From Crocinitomicaceae bacterium (lineage in GTDB: Bacteria; Bacteroidota; Bacteroidia; Flavobacteriales_D; Crocinitomicaceae), in the NCBI GenBank assembly GCA_023957475.1, contig JAMLHA010000014.1:1-64000 (forward strand): a stretch of 64,000 nucleotides of DNA, read 5' to 3'. A model generated the notes under the pieces. That model saw nothing but the letters and a program-made list of their open reading frames with translations. It searched no databases and was not told where the DNA came from. Below are positions 53,486 through 62,919 of the stretch, piece after piece (within the stretch, counting starts at the first letter, position 1; each line of letters begins with the position of its first letter). A program made the position numbers and the translations under genes.

Positions 53486-55720
53486 TTATTTCAATCTATT
53501 TGCCAATGCATTGTCGTACATTTCTTTGGCTTCATGAATGAATCCAAAAGGTTCTCCATCTACAACCATTTTTCCTTTCGTAACGTGACCTAACAACGTA
53601 GTCGGAACATCAATTGTAGCTAAATATTCAATAAATTCATCTTCATTATCTTCACTTACCGTTACAACCACTCTACTTTGTGATTCACCGAATAAGAATG
53701 CATCTAAACGTACTTCGCCATCTGCTTCAATATCAAATCCCAAACCTCTTGGCATTGACATTTCAGCTAAAGTAATAAACAACCCTCCGTCAGAAACATC
53801 GTGTGCGGCATTGATAAATTCTTTTTGTATCAAATCTTTGATTACTTCTTGAAGTGCAAATTCTTTTTCTAAATCAAAAGCAGGTGCTGGAGAAGCTTTC
53901 ACACCGTGGTATGAATACAAATATTCTGATGAAGCGATGTCATTTACTGATTCACCAATTAAGAAAATTAAGTCGCCTTTTTTCTTAAAATCCAAGGTCA
54001 TCATGTTGTTTTTATCTTCCAAAACGCCCAACATACCAATTGTAGGTGTTGGGAAAACAGGCTCCTCTACTCCATTGATAACTGTTTGGTTGTAAAAAGA
54101 AACGTTACCACCTGTTACTGGTGTTTGAAACTTATTACAAGCTGCTGACATTCCTTTGATTGCACCAACGAATTGCCAGTATGATTCTGGATTGTATGGA
54201 TTTCCAAAATTCAAACAATTGGTAATAGCACTTGGCACACCACCTGAGCAAACTACGTTTCTTGCTGATTCTGACACAGCAATCATCGTTCCTACTTCTG
54301 GATCGGCTTTTACGTAACGTGAATTACAGTCAACCACCATTGCCAATGCTTTATCTGTACCTTTTACATTTACAATAGCCGCATCAGATGGTCGATTGGT
54401 TGACATGTTTTTTGTGCCCACCATTGAATCGTATTGTTCATACACCCAACGTTTTGAACAAATATTTGGATGTTGCAACAAGAAATCAGCAACTTCTTTC
54501 AAGTTTTCTGGTTCTTTTACATCATCAATAGAAAATTTCTTGTATTCTTGGTAATAAGCAGGTTCTTTGTATTCACGCTCGTATTGTGGTGCTCCACCGC
54601 CCAATACCAACGATTCAGCAGGAACATCTCCTACCAATTCATCGTGCATGTAATAAAGAATGCGACCAGTATCAGTTACCACTCCAATTTCGGCTGCATG
54701 AAGATCCCATTTATCAAAAATATCTTTTACGATTTGTTCTTTTCCTTTGTGAACCACTACCAACATACGTTCTTGTGATTCTGAAAGCAAAATTTCATAC
54801 GGCAACATATTGTCTTGGCGAGTAGGCACTCTATCCAAATGGATTTCCATACCAACACCACCACCTGCACTCATTTCGCATGTTGAACACGTAATACCAG
54901 CAGCACCCATATCTTGCATTCCTACAACTGCATCTGTATTCAACAATTCCATTGTTGCTTCCAACAACAATTTTTCCATAAATGGGTCACCTACTTGAAC
55001 AGATGGCAAATCTTGCGCCGATTCCTCTGTAATATCTTTAGAAGCAAATGCTGCTCCAGCAATTCCGTCTTTTCCTGTAGCAGAACCAACGATAAACACT
55101 GGGTTACCTGGTCCTTTTGCTTTTGCAGAAATAATTTTCTTTGAGTCAACAATTCCTGCAGAGAAAGCATTTACCAATGGATTTGTATTGTAAGAGTCAT
55201 CAAAAAATACTTCTCCTCCAACAGTTGGAATACCGAATGCATTTCCATAATCGCCAATACCTTTTACAATACCTCTCACCAACCATTTTGTTCGTTCTCT
55301 ATCAATGTTACCAAAACGCAATGAGTTTAATTGAGCCACAGGACGTGCACCCATAGTAAAAATATCGCGGTTGATACCACCCACACCCGTTGCTGCTCCT
55401 TGATAAGGTTCCAAAGCACTTGGGTGGTTGTGTGATTCTATTTTGAAAGCACATCCTAAGCCATCTCCAATATCTACTAAACCTGCGTTTTCCTCACCGG
55501 CTTTTACCAACATGTGCGGACCATCTTTAGGTAATTTTTTCAACCAAAGAATTGAATTTTTGTAGGAACAGTGCTCAGACCACATAACTGAATAAACGGC
55601 TGTTTCTGTGAAATTAGGAGTTCTACCTAAAATTTCTTTAATCATTTCGAACTCATCTTGACGCAGTCCCAGCTCCACTGCTTGTTCTAACGTTGCTAAT
55701 TGTTGTGATGTTTTTTCCAT
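53486..55720 (-). CDS. purL: Phosphoribosylformylglycinamidine synthase, small PurL type
   Basis: Converts FGAR to FGAM in purine synthesis. At 744 aa it is the small PurL form, which needs separate PurS and PurQ subunits, rather than the fused enzyme of about 1200-1300 aa. Motifs include [41 protein letters not shown] and [16 protein letters not shown]. It starts at ATG 55720 with a TACCTTTG box 17 bases upstream and leads an operon with the DUF4290 gene and murA. purS and purQ are not in the window. Confidence 0.95.
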   Translation of the reverse strand: MEKTSQQLATLEQAVELGLRQDEFEMIKEILGRTPNFTETAVYSVMWSEHCSYKNSILWLKKLPKDGPHMLVKAGEENAGLVDIGDGLGCAFKIESHNHPSALEPYQGAATGVGGINRDIFTMGARPVAQLNSLRFGNIDRERTKWLVRGIVKGIGDYGNAFGIPTVGGEVFFDDSYNTNPLVNAFSAGIVDSKKIISAKAKGPGNPVFIVGSATGKDGIAGAAFASKDITEESAQDLPSVQVGDPFMEKLLLEATMELLNTDAVVGMQDMGAAGITCSTCEMSAGGGVGMEIHLDRVPTRQDNMLPYEILLSESQERMLVVVHKGKEQIVKDIFDKWDLHAAEIGVVTDTGRILYYMHDELVGDVPAESLVLGGGAPQYEREYKEPAYYQEYKKFSIDDVKEPENLKEVADFLLQHPNICSKRWVYEQYDSMVGTKNMSTNRPSDAAIVNVKGTDKALAMVVDCNSRYVKADPEVGTMIAVSESARNVVCSGGVPSAITNCLNFGNPYNPESYWQFVGAIKGMSAACNKFQTPVTGGNVSFYNQTVINGVEEPVFPTPTIGMLGVLEDKNNMMTLDFKKKGDLIFLIGESVNDIASSEYLYSYHGVKASPAPAFDLEKEFALQEVIKDLIQKEFINAAHDVSDGGLFITLAEMSMPRGLGFDIEADGEVRLDAFLFGESQSRVVVTVSEDNEDEFIEYLATIDVPTTLLGHVTKGKMVVDGEPFGFIHEAKEMYDNALANRLK

Positions 55721-55737
55721 ATTTATAAAACGAATTA

Positions 55738-55745
55738 CAAAGGTA
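55738..55745 (-). promoter_or_regulatory. Candidate -7 box (TACCTTTG) for purL-DUF4290-murA
   Basis: Exact TAnnTTTG match on the minus strand, 17 bases before the purL ATG. No -33 TTG at the normal distance. Confidence 0.5.
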
Positions 55746-56331
55746 ATTAATTTTTTAATTGTATTGGTGGGGTTTTACTTTTTGGGCAATTTTTTATCCA
55801 CAATGAGTGTTTTAAGGAAGTGGAATAACCTGTTGCAAAAAATATAAAAAAGGTGTGATGATTACCTTGCTTTCCATCAAGGCTTCACCTTCATGAGCGT
55901 AACTTTTTATAACGTTCTTTGGTTTACTTTCTCTTCTCCAAATGCAACCAAAAACTGCATAATGGGAATGGTATGTCCAAACGACAGTAACTAAAAGCAT
56001 CTGTATGAAAAAATTATTGAAGAACTACTTTTATCCGCTTTATTTTGTCTCCAATATCCACGACAAACAGTTGCTTTACAAGGAACGAGTATATACTTTG
56101 CCCATAACTGTTTTTTTAAACCGTATTTGGCTCCGCACAACTCCATTTTATAAGCCATTTTCTTATTTCCATTTAAAAGGTTTTCATCATTCGATTTTTT
56201 TGGTGAAAACCTTAATTTATTGTTTTTTTATTTTATATTTGGAAAGAAAACAGCTTTTAAAATGCTTAGAAGTTAGCCACAACCTGCAAACAGTGCAGAA
56301 TGACATTGAAGAGTGAAAAAACAATATCATT
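55746..56331. other. Degenerate gap without a convincing gene
   Basis: Nearly 600 bases hold only weak frames. A 103-codon frame on the plus strand (56005-56316) is very rich in Phe, Tyr, Leu and Lys and resembles no family. A 62-codon minus-strand frame (55812-56000) is likewise unrecognised. A 10-bp inverted repeat (56177-56186 with 56204-56213) and an AAGGTG-type hairpin (about 55829-55874) are present. The stretch adjoins clearly broken genes and is probably debris. Confidence 0.5.
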
Positions 56332-56889
56332 ATGGAATTTAAATTAGAAAAATATCATCGGAATACTCCAAAAGAGGAATTGTTAGCTGACATTAAAAAT
56401 GTTGCTTTGAAATTGAACAAGAATACAGTGACTATATTCGGACTATGAAACACATGGCAAATTTCATCCATCTACATTACAAAGGAGGATTGGCTCTTGG
56501 TTTAAAATATTGGAATTAGCAGGGCTTGAAGCAAGCAGAAGTAAATTGAATATTCCAGTGGAAGAATTGTTTAAAAATATCGAAGAAATTTGGATTATCC
56601 TTGGCAGACAACCAAAATATAATGAGATTAAAAAACCGCTTTCAAAATATTCTGCAGGAACTTATGATAAACGTTTTGGGAGTTGGATAAAAGCGCTCCA
56701 ACAATTTGTAGATTATATAAATTCTGACAGCACAAGTGATGGTCAAACTGAATTAATTGAAACTGAATTACTCAAGAATGCTTCTGCAAATACTGAAATA
56801 AAGCATAGAACAAAGAGAGAAATTTCTGATAGATTAAGATTTAGGATATTGATGCGAGACGGTTTCACTTGTAGAAAATGTGGAATCAT
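56332..56889 (+). pseudogene. HNH endonuclease with homing-endonuclease-associated repeats, broken
   Basis: ATG 56332 begins MEFKLEKYHRNTPKEELL, a typical start for this HNH family, but the frame stops at 56448 after 38 codons. The protein continues in another frame from about 56441 (YETHGKFHPSTLQRRIGSW, then LGRQPKYNEIKKPLSKYS and YDKRFGSWIKALQQF, two associated repeats). The HNH domain starts (LRFRILMRDGFTCRKCG), but just after the first CxxC it changes into transposase sequence near 56889. So there is a frameshift near 56440 and the catalytic HNH residues are missing. Confidence 0.8.
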
Positions 56890-57181
56890 GGTATTCAAAG
56901 ATAGTATTACAGGTGTTATCTTATTGAAGAAGTATGTAAAACAGGAAACAAATCTTTTGTACTTTGAAGGTATCAAGGAAATTATACGTCGTGGAATAAA
57001 AGTACAGTCTATTATTTGTGATGGGCGAAAGGGGTTATTTTCTTTGTTTGGGAATATCCCAATGCAATATTGTCAATTTCACCAAATCAAGACAATAAGG
57101 GGTTATCTAACGAAAAAGCCTAAACTTCAAGCAAGTAAAGAGTAGTGGGAGCTTACATTGCTACTTACTAAAACTGAATGA
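56890..57181 (+). mobile_element. Transposase fragment fused to the HNH remnant
   Basis: In frame with the HNH part, the sequence continues VFKDSITGVILLKKYVKQET, GIKEIIRRGIKVQSIICDGRKGLF and YCQFHQIKTIRGYLTKKPKL, which has the look of a DDE transposase core (Asp of ICDGRKG, then CQFHQ) of the IS256-like type common in Bacteroidota. A TAG interrupts at 57143, and after it WELTLLLTKTE reads on to TGA at 57179. Both ends of the element are missing, so it is a relic that cannot move. Confidence 0.7.
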
Positions 57182-57215
57182 CATAGATGACAATGTAAAA
57201 GGTGCGATAAATTTA

Positions 57216-57554
57216 ATGCCAATTTTTGAACCTGTCAATGGAGAATTTAAATATTATCAATTTGTTTCGACATTTATTGGACAAGCATATAACTCTGACG
57301 GGCCTCCTTTGTTCAAAGAGTTTCACGATATTTTAATTATCAAAACTGACAACGAAAATAAAATTATTGACGCTTATCAATATACATTAGAATGGGCTGA
57401 ACCACCACTTCAGTATGATGTTTTTAAGAGTTCAGCAAAAAATATTTTAGTGACAAATAATTTAGATTTAACCGAACTTAAGTTCATTAGGACATATAGT
57501 TGGAGTGAAGATAACAAAACAATGAACGAAAACGGAATAATAAAACTGGAATGA
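57216..57554 (+). CDS. Hypothetical protein, possibly 5'-truncated
   Basis: A 112-aa frame from ATG 57216 with plausible globular composition (FKYYQFVSTFIGQAY, FHDILIIKTDNENKIIDAYQYTLEWAEPP, ELKFIRTYSWSEDN). I do not recognise a family. The same frame stays open upstream through LHCYLLKLNDIDDNVKGAINL, back into the transposase relic, so the true N-terminus may have been lost when the region rearranged. It could be an intact small protein or the end of a larger one. Confidence 0.5.
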   Translation: MPIFEPVNGEFKYYQFVSTFIGQAYNSDGPPLFKEFHDILIIKTDNENKIIDAYQYTLEWAEPPLQYDVFKSSAKNILVTNNLDLTELKFIRTYSWSEDNKTMNENGIIKLE

Positions 57555-57652
57555 GCAAAACAACGAACCGTCAATCGAATAAACTACCCTACCGATTACA
57601 TCGACAGGGAGAACTTCTCACAATTCTGCTGAAATAAGCATCGTTCCTTAAA

Positions 57653-57686
57653 ACAAAAAAAGAGTGCTCAATTTCTCAAGCACTCT
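57653..57686 (-). terminator. Terminator of the thiolase gene
   Basis: AGAGTGCT (57661-57668) and AGCACTCT (57679-57686) form an 8-bp stem with a 10-base loop. On the minus strand a T-run follows (A-run 57653-57661). It is 22 bases past the thiolase stop. Confidence 0.8.
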
Positions 57687-57708
57687 TCATTTTTATAGCT
57701 AACTATTT

Positions 57709-58887
57709 TTACAAACGTTCTACAATCACAGCAGAAGCACCACCACCACCGTTACAGATAGCAGCACAACCGTATTTTGCACCATTTTGTTGCAAAACAT
57801 TTAAAAGTGTTACGATAACACGTGAACCTGAGTTTCCAAGTGGGTGACCCAAAGCTACTGCTCCACCGTTTACATCCACTTTATCAGGGTTGATGTTCAT
57901 CAATTTTGTATTGACAATACCAACAACCGCAAACGCTTCGTTTAATTCCCAATAATCAATTTGATCACTTGTCATTCCTGCTCTTTTCAATGCTATTTCA
58001 GCTGCTTTTGTTGGTGAAGTTGTAAACCAAACTGGTTCTTGCGAAGCATCACCGTAAGAAACAATGCGTCCGATTGGTTTTAAACCGTATTTTTCAACAG
58101 CTTCTTCTGAAGCTAAAATAACAGCAGATGCACCATCATTAATTGTTGAAGCATTGGCAGCTGTAATCGTTCCGTTTTTATCAAAAGCTGGATTTAAAGA
58201 AGGAATTTTATCCAATTTAACGTTTTTATACTCTTCGTCTTCAGTAACCATGATTGGATCACCTTTTCTTTGAGGTACACTAACGGACACAATCTCTTCA
58301 TTAAATTTACCTGCTTGCCATGCAGCAGCAGCTTTTTGGTAAGATGCAATTGCAAAATTATCTTGATCTTCACGTGTAATATTGTGTTCTTTGGCACATA
58401 CTTCTGCACAATTTCCCATTGGAATTCTGTCGTAAGCATCAATCAAACCGTCGTTTGCCAAACCATCAATTAATTTAGCATCGCCATATTTCACACCTGT
58501 TCTTGCACTCATGTAATGAGGAACTTGTGACATGTTTTCCATTCCACCAGCAACCACCAAATGATTGTCACCAGCCAAAATTGTTTGTGATCCCATAATC
58601 ACAGCTTTCATACCAGAAGCACATACTTTATTTACAGTTGTACAAGGAACATGCTTGCTAATTCCAGCACCTAATGCAGCTTGACGTGCAGGAGCTTGTC
58701 CAACACCAGCTTGCAATACATTCCCCATAAAAACCTCATCAATTTTTGATGGATCAACATTACCTTTATTCAAAGCTCCTTGAATAGCTGTTGCTCCTAA
58801 TTTAGTAGCATGTACTGAAGAAAGTGCTCCTAAAAACGACCCCATTGGAGTACGAGCGGCTGCAACAATATAAACTTTTTTACTCAT
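57709..58887 (-). CDS. Acetyl-CoA C-acyltransferase (thiolase)
   Basis: A 392-aa thiolase catalysing reversible condensation or cleavage of acyl-CoAs. The nucleophile Cys89 is in NKVCASGMKA, the His in GGAVALGHPLGNSGSR and the second Cys in AICNGGGGASA. The length and sequence start (RTPMGSFLGALSSVHAT) are close to biosynthetic acetoacetyl-CoA thiolases (AtoB/PhaA type). No beta-oxidation or polyhydroxybutyrate gene is adjacent, so direction is unsettled. Two -7 boxes lie upstream. Confidence 0.93.
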   Translation of the reverse strand: MSKKVYIVAAARTPMGSFLGALSSVHATKLGATAIQGALNKGNVDPSKIDEVFMGNVLQAGVGQAPARQAALGAGISKHVPCTTVNKVCASGMKAVIMGSQTILAGDNHLVVAGGMENMSQVPHYMSARTGVKYGDAKLIDGLANDGLIDAYDRIPMGNCAEVCAKEHNITREDQDNFAIASYQKAAAAWQAGKFNEEIVSVSVPQRKGDPIMVTEDEEYKNVKLDKIPSLNPAFDKNGTITAANASTINDGASAVILASEEAVEKYGLKPIGRIVSYGDASQEPVWFTTSPTKAAEIALKRAGMTSDQIDYWELNEAFAVVGIVNTKLMNINPDKVDVNGGAVALGHPLGNSGSRVIVTLLNVLQQNGAKYGCAAICNGGGGASAVIVERL

Positions 58888-58910
58888 GATTTTATCTAAT
58901 TTTTAATTTT

Positions 58911-58932
58911 CAAAACTAAGGATACAAATTTA
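58911..58932 (-). promoter_or_regulatory. Two candidate -7 boxes for the thiolase gene
   Basis: TAGTTTTG (58911-58918) and TAAATTTG (58925-58932) on the minus strand both match TAnnTTTG, 24 and 38 bases before the ATG. Neither has a well-spaced -33 element, so one or both may be used. Confidence 0.4.
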
Positions 58933-59022
58933 ATAAAATTTTCCAAAAGGATTTTCTCCTTCATTTCTATTCTTTCAAACAGCGAAAAAGTCAACCAAGG
59001 TCTTATTCAATTTGTAAACAAC

Positions 59023-61065
59023 TTACCAAATAACAGCTACTTTATCCTTTGGATTACGCATAGCATCTCCTTCTTTTACACCAAAAGCTTCAAAGAATTC
59101 AGGGCAATTTTTAAGCGGACCATTTACACGGTACATACCAGGTGAATGAGGATCCGTTGCCAATCGCTTTTTCAATTCAGCATCTGTATAATTGATTTTC
59201 CACAATTGTGCATAAGCAATAAAGAAACGTTGAGCTGGTGTATATCCTCCTTTTTCTTTTCCCTCTTGGTATTCTTTTGTACGCATATAAGCATGAAAAG
59301 CCATTGTTAACCCTCCTAAATCGGCAATGTTTTCTCCCATTGTTAAGTTTGGATTTACACATTGACCCTCAAACGGGCAAAACTGAGAGAATGTTTCTCC
59401 AAAAATACCTGTTTTTACTTCAAATGCTTTTCGATCATCTTCTGTCCACCAGTTTTTAAAACTACCATCAGCGGCAAATTTTGACCCCATATCGTCAAAA
59501 CCGTGCGTAAACTCGTGACCAATAACCATTCCAATACGACCGTAATTAACCGCATCTTCGTAATTGTTGTCAAAAAATGGTGCTTGCATTATTCCAGCAG
59601 GAAAAGCAACTTCGTTTAATAATGGATGATAATACGCATTTACTAAATGTGCTGGCATTTCCCATTTATCTCTATCTACTTTTTCTGTCAATTTATTCAT
59701 TGATTTATTGTGCTCATAGTTGGCAATTGCATCTAAATTAGCAACATAACTATCAGCTTTAAAATCTAAAGAACTAAAATCTTCCCATTTGTCAGGAAAA
59801 CCTAATTTTCTTCCGAATGAACTCAATTTCACCAATGCTTCTTTTTTCGTTGTTTCAGACATCCAAGATAATTTTTCAATACGTTCTTTGTATGCTGCTG
59901 TTAAATTGTCAACCATCTCATTGACACGTTTTTTTGCTTCTTCAGAAAAATACTTATCTACAAAAGCATGTCCCAACATTTCACTGATTCCGCTATAAGT
60001 GATTTTCTCAATCGCACGCTCATTGATTGGTTTCATTTCTTTTTTACCGCTCAATGTTTTGCCATTAAAATCAAAATTTAGGTCAACAAATTTTTGGCTC
60101 AATGCGCCAATATAATGATCCATTGTATGCCACAAGAAATAATCTTTCCAAGCATCCAGCGATTCCGTTTGAATCAATTTATCAATAAATGGTGCATATT
60201 TTTTACTATCAATAACCAATGTATCGTAATTTTTAGAACCGATTCCATTTAAATAACCATTGAAATCAAAATTCTTGAAATCGCCTATCAATTGTTGTTT
60301 TGCATATTTATTGTACGTCAATTCTGGAATACGTTGTTCTTCTGGTTTCAACATTACAGTTGCCATTTTATCTTCGATGGTATAGATATTGTCCACCGCT
60401 TTTTGCTTAGAAGCTTCATCTTTCAATTGAGCCATTACCAATACATCGCCAATGAATTTCTTATATGCTTTACGAATATCTTCTTTAGTAGCATCTTTGT
60501 AATACTCACGATTTGGCAATCCCAATCCACCTTGACCAAAGTAAGAAATATTTCGATCGACATCTTTCATATCTTGATCCACTCCATAACCAAATAAAAC
60601 ATTGATACCTAAGCGGTGTAATTTTGCCGTCATTCCCACCAACTGATCTTTGGAATTTATAGCTATAATTTCATCCAATAGCGGTTGAATCGGGTTGATA
60701 CCATTTTTGTTTCTTGCATCCATATTGGTAAATGAAGCATAGAAATCTCCCAACAACTGTTCTTTTGACCCTTTTTTAGCCTTTGAAGACTTGAGCGTTT
60801 CCAATATTTCTGTTAGTTTCTTATTGTTATCTTGCTCCAACTCGTTAAAACTTCCCCATCTGGATTCCGCTGCAGGAACTGGATTGTTTTTAATCCAATT
60901 TTCATTGGCAAATAGGAAAAAATCTTCCGCTGGAGAAACTGTTTTGCTGATGTAATCAAAATTTACTGTTTCCAACTCTGTTATTTTTTGTGATTGATTG
61001 TTTGCGCCACAAGCGGCCAAAACACTACTTGCAACAATATAAAAAGCTGTTTTTTTCATTTTCAT
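59023..61065 (-). CDS. M13 family metalloendopeptidase lipoprotein (PepO-like)
   Basis: A 680-aa neprilysin-type zinc peptidase. Lipoprotein signal with Cys19 in the lipobox LAAC. The N-terminal M13 domain (about 40-420) precedes the catalytic part with VIGHEFTHGFDD (HExxH zinc site), GENIADLGGLTMA (third ligand Glu) and PGMYRVNGPLKN (substrate-binding region). It probably degrades peptides outside the inner membrane. All catalytic residues are intact. It stands alone, 200 bases from the glycosyltransferase gene. Confidence 0.94.
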   Translation of the reverse strand: MKMKKTAFYIVASSVLAACGANNQSQKITELETVNFDYISKTVSPAEDFFLFANENWIKNNPVPAAESRWGSFNELEQDNNKKLTEILETLKSSKAKKGSKEQLLGDFYASFTNMDARNKNGINPIQPLLDEIIAINSKDQLVGMTAKLHRLGINVLFGYGVDQDMKDVDRNISYFGQGGLGLPNREYYKDATKEDIRKAYKKFIGDVLVMAQLKDEASKQKAVDNIYTIEDKMATVMLKPEEQRIPELTYNKYAKQQLIGDFKNFDFNGYLNGIGSKNYDTLVIDSKKYAPFIDKLIQTESLDAWKDYFLWHTMDHYIGALSQKFVDLNFDFNGKTLSGKKEMKPINERAIEKITYSGISEMLGHAFVDKYFSEEAKKRVNEMVDNLTAAYKERIEKLSWMSETTKKEALVKLSSFGRKLGFPDKWEDFSSLDFKADSYVANLDAIANYEHNKSMNKLTEKVDRDKWEMPAHLVNAYYHPLLNEVAFPAGIMQAPFFDNNYEDAVNYGRIGMVIGHEFTHGFDDMGSKFAADGSFKNWWTEDDRKAFEVKTGIFGETFSQFCPFEGQCVNPNLTMGENIADLGGLTMAFHAYMRTKEYQEGKEKGGYTPAQRFFIAYAQLWKINYTDAELKKRLATDPHSPGMYRVNGPLKNCPEFFEAFGVKEGDAMRNPKDKVAVIW

Positions 61066-61272
61066 TCAATAAGTTATTAATTGATGGAGTGTAAATTTAA
61101 ACAAAATTCATTATCAAGTTGTAAACTTCTCCAACTTTGTTAAATATCAAGTAAAGATTTTTCTAAAACCTAAAGTTTTTTTTAAAGAATGACAGTCAAT
61201 TATGTGAAATTTGATATCTATACGCACAAATACCATCTCTCTCGACTCTATAGACAGTAGAATGTGAAAACT

Positions 61273-62379
61273 CTATTTTGTGTTAAGAAGCGATTCGTAC
61301 ACTATCGTTATTTTTTCAATAAAGGCAGTTGATGAAAAAGGCAATGCACACTCTTTTATCTCATTCGATTGATATTTTTCCTTGTTATCTATAAAATAAC
61401 TGATTGCATTCACCAAACTTTCGGAAGATCCATCAACTTGTATCAATGATTGTTCGTTTTTTTCATACGCAATACCAACCGGTGTTGAAATAACAGGGAT
61501 TCCACTACTCCACGCTTCTGCAATGACTATTGAAAATGTTTCAAAATTGGAGTTGAGCACAAAACAATCGGCTTGTTGGTAAAACGTGGGAATTTCTTCG
61601 TGTTTTACTGGACCAAAAAAAGAAACATTCTCCTCCATTTTTCGTTCCACCACCAACTCTTTATAGCGTGTATAATCTTCGTCCGAAACAATTGTTAAAT
61701 ATGCTGAAGGATAGCGTTGTAAAACCCTCTCAAAAGCATCAATAATTGGCATTGCATTCTTGATTTCATCCAAAGTGGAAATGTGTAAAAACCGAATGGA
61801 TTCGGATGGAATAGACGGTTTATTGAACACATCGACAACAATTGGATTGCCAACTACGCTAACTTCCAATTGAGGAAATCGTTGAGTGATAAAACGAGCC
61901 AAAAATGAAGAAACGGCAATCACTTTATCCGCACTATTAATCGTTTTTTGAACAATATAGCTCATTGGAAATTTCCATTTTACAGTTGCCGAAAAATAAC
62001 TTCCGTGTTCGGTCAACACTAACGGGCAATTGAACATTTTTTTAGCCAAAACAAACATCCAACCACCTGGATAGGACACGTGACCATGAATAATGGAAAT
62101 ACCTTTAATTGTTGAAAACGCTAGTTTCAACGCTTGTTTTTTGGCAAAATGATTTTTTATTGGATTTTTTGATCGATGATAAAACACATTGATGTAATCA
62201 AACGAAAAAGAGGAATCATTTGTAGGTTTCCTCTCATCATCTGGTAATAACCGAACAAAACTAACACGATGAATCTTACCTATTACATCTGCTTGTTGTT
62301 CCACGAAATTACCCAAAAAAGGGCGTGCCTCGGTAGGATACCAAGAACTTAAAAATAATATATGGAGCTTATCACTCAA
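61273..62379 (-). CDS. Family 4 glycosyltransferase
   Basis: A 368-aa GT-B glycosyltransferase. The N-terminal half starts HILFLSSWYPTEARPFLGNFV; ISIIHGHVSYPGGWMF and VLTEHGSYF follow. The C-terminal half has RFLHISTLDEIKN, FFGPVKHEEIPTFYQQADCFVL and the donor-binding SNFETFSIVIAEAWSSGIPVI. The start is TTG 62379; no ATG lies nearby. The acceptor is unknown, but likely candidates are surface polysaccharide or lipid-linked sugars. It is not in a polysaccharide gene cluster, unlike most relatives. Confidence 0.87.
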   Translation of the reverse strand: MSDKLHILFLSSWYPTEARPFLGNFVEQQADVIGKIHRVSFVRLLPDDERKPTNDSSFSFDYINVFYHRSKNPIKNHFAKKQALKLAFSTIKGISIIHGHVSYPGGWMFVLAKKMFNCPLVLTEHGSYFSATVKWKFPMSYIVQKTINSADKVIAVSSFLARFITQRFPQLEVSVVGNPIVVDVFNKPSIPSESIRFLHISTLDEIKNAMPIIDAFERVLQRYPSAYLTIVSDEDYTRYKELVVERKMEENVSFFGPVKHEEIPTFYQQADCFVLNSNFETFSIVIAEAWSSGIPVISTPVGIAYEKNEQSLIQVDGSSESLVNAISYFIDNKEKYQSNEIKECALPFSSTAFIEKITIVYESLLNTK

Positions 62380-62393
62380 GTAAAGATAATAAA

Positions 62394-62425
62394 ATAAGGA
62401 CGAATATACAACTATTCATCCTTAT
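62394..62425 (-). terminator. Terminator after the small secreted protein gene
   Basis: Stem ATAAGGA-c-GAATA with TATTC-a-TCCTTAT (62394-62425), one mismatch, 6-base loop, placed between the small gene's stop and the glycosyltransferase start. Confidence 0.7.
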
Positions 62426-62447
62426 CATTTAATGTTTATAAAAAAGA

Positions 62448-62690
62448 TTATTTCTCCTCCTTCAAAGGTTGCGTCTTGTTTACTTCCTCTGTTGTTGTTT
62501 CTTCTGCTTTTTTAGCGCGTTCCACACCAATCACTTGAGCTTTTTGAATTTTTAAGTTCTTTATTGCAACATTTCTAATAGAATCTTCTTTAGACATTGC
62601 ATTTGATTCAACTTTTTGCTCAGTTTGAGCAAATGCACCTGTCACCAACATCAATGAAAGGGCTGTAAATAATAATTTCGTGCTTTTCAT
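62448..62690 (-). CDS. Small secreted protein of unknown function
   Basis: ATG 62690 is chosen because it begins a clean signal peptide (MKSTKLLFTALSLMLVTGAFA), giving 80 aa; an in-frame ATG at 62711 would only add polar residues. The mature part, about 58 residues, is highly charged and predicted helical (VAIKNLKIQKAQVIGVERAKKAEE, then Thr/Glu-rich end). No family is recognised. It has a TATTTTTG box 45 bases upstream and its own terminator, so it is probably expressed on its own. Confidence 0.6.
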   Translation of the reverse strand: MKSTKLLFTALSLMLVTGAFAQTEQKVESNAMSKEDSIRNVAIKNLKIQKAQVIGVERAKKAEETTTEEVNKTQPLKEEK

Positions 62691-62734
62691 AGTTTCTTTA
62701 TTTAAAATCATTTATACCTATACAAACCTTATGC

Positions 62735-62742
62735 CAAAAATA
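62735..62742 (-). promoter_or_regulatory. Candidate -7 box (TATTTTTG) for the small secreted protein
   Basis: Exact TAnnTTTG match on the minus strand 45 bases upstream of ATG 62690; -33 element not evident. Confidence 0.4.
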
Positions 62743-62919
62743 ACTGATTTTAATTCAAAAAAAAGAAATCAATGTATTTTTTCACACTTTATACCAATAA
62801 AACTACTGATTCCATTTATTTTCTTTATTTTTGACATGAATTAATAAAACCTGTTAAATAACTATTTACTACTTTATTAAAACAAAATAGAACTTATTTA
62901 ATTTTAAACTTATTTGAGA

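Noticed and set aside
55812..56000. 62-codon minus-strand frame as an insertion-sequence fragment
   Set aside because: I could not match it to any transposase family with confidence.
56005..56316. 103-codon plus-strand frame as a protein gene
   Set aside because: Composition is dominated by Phe, Tyr, Leu and Lys as expected from random AT-rich DNA, there is no promoter, and it crosses an inverted repeat.
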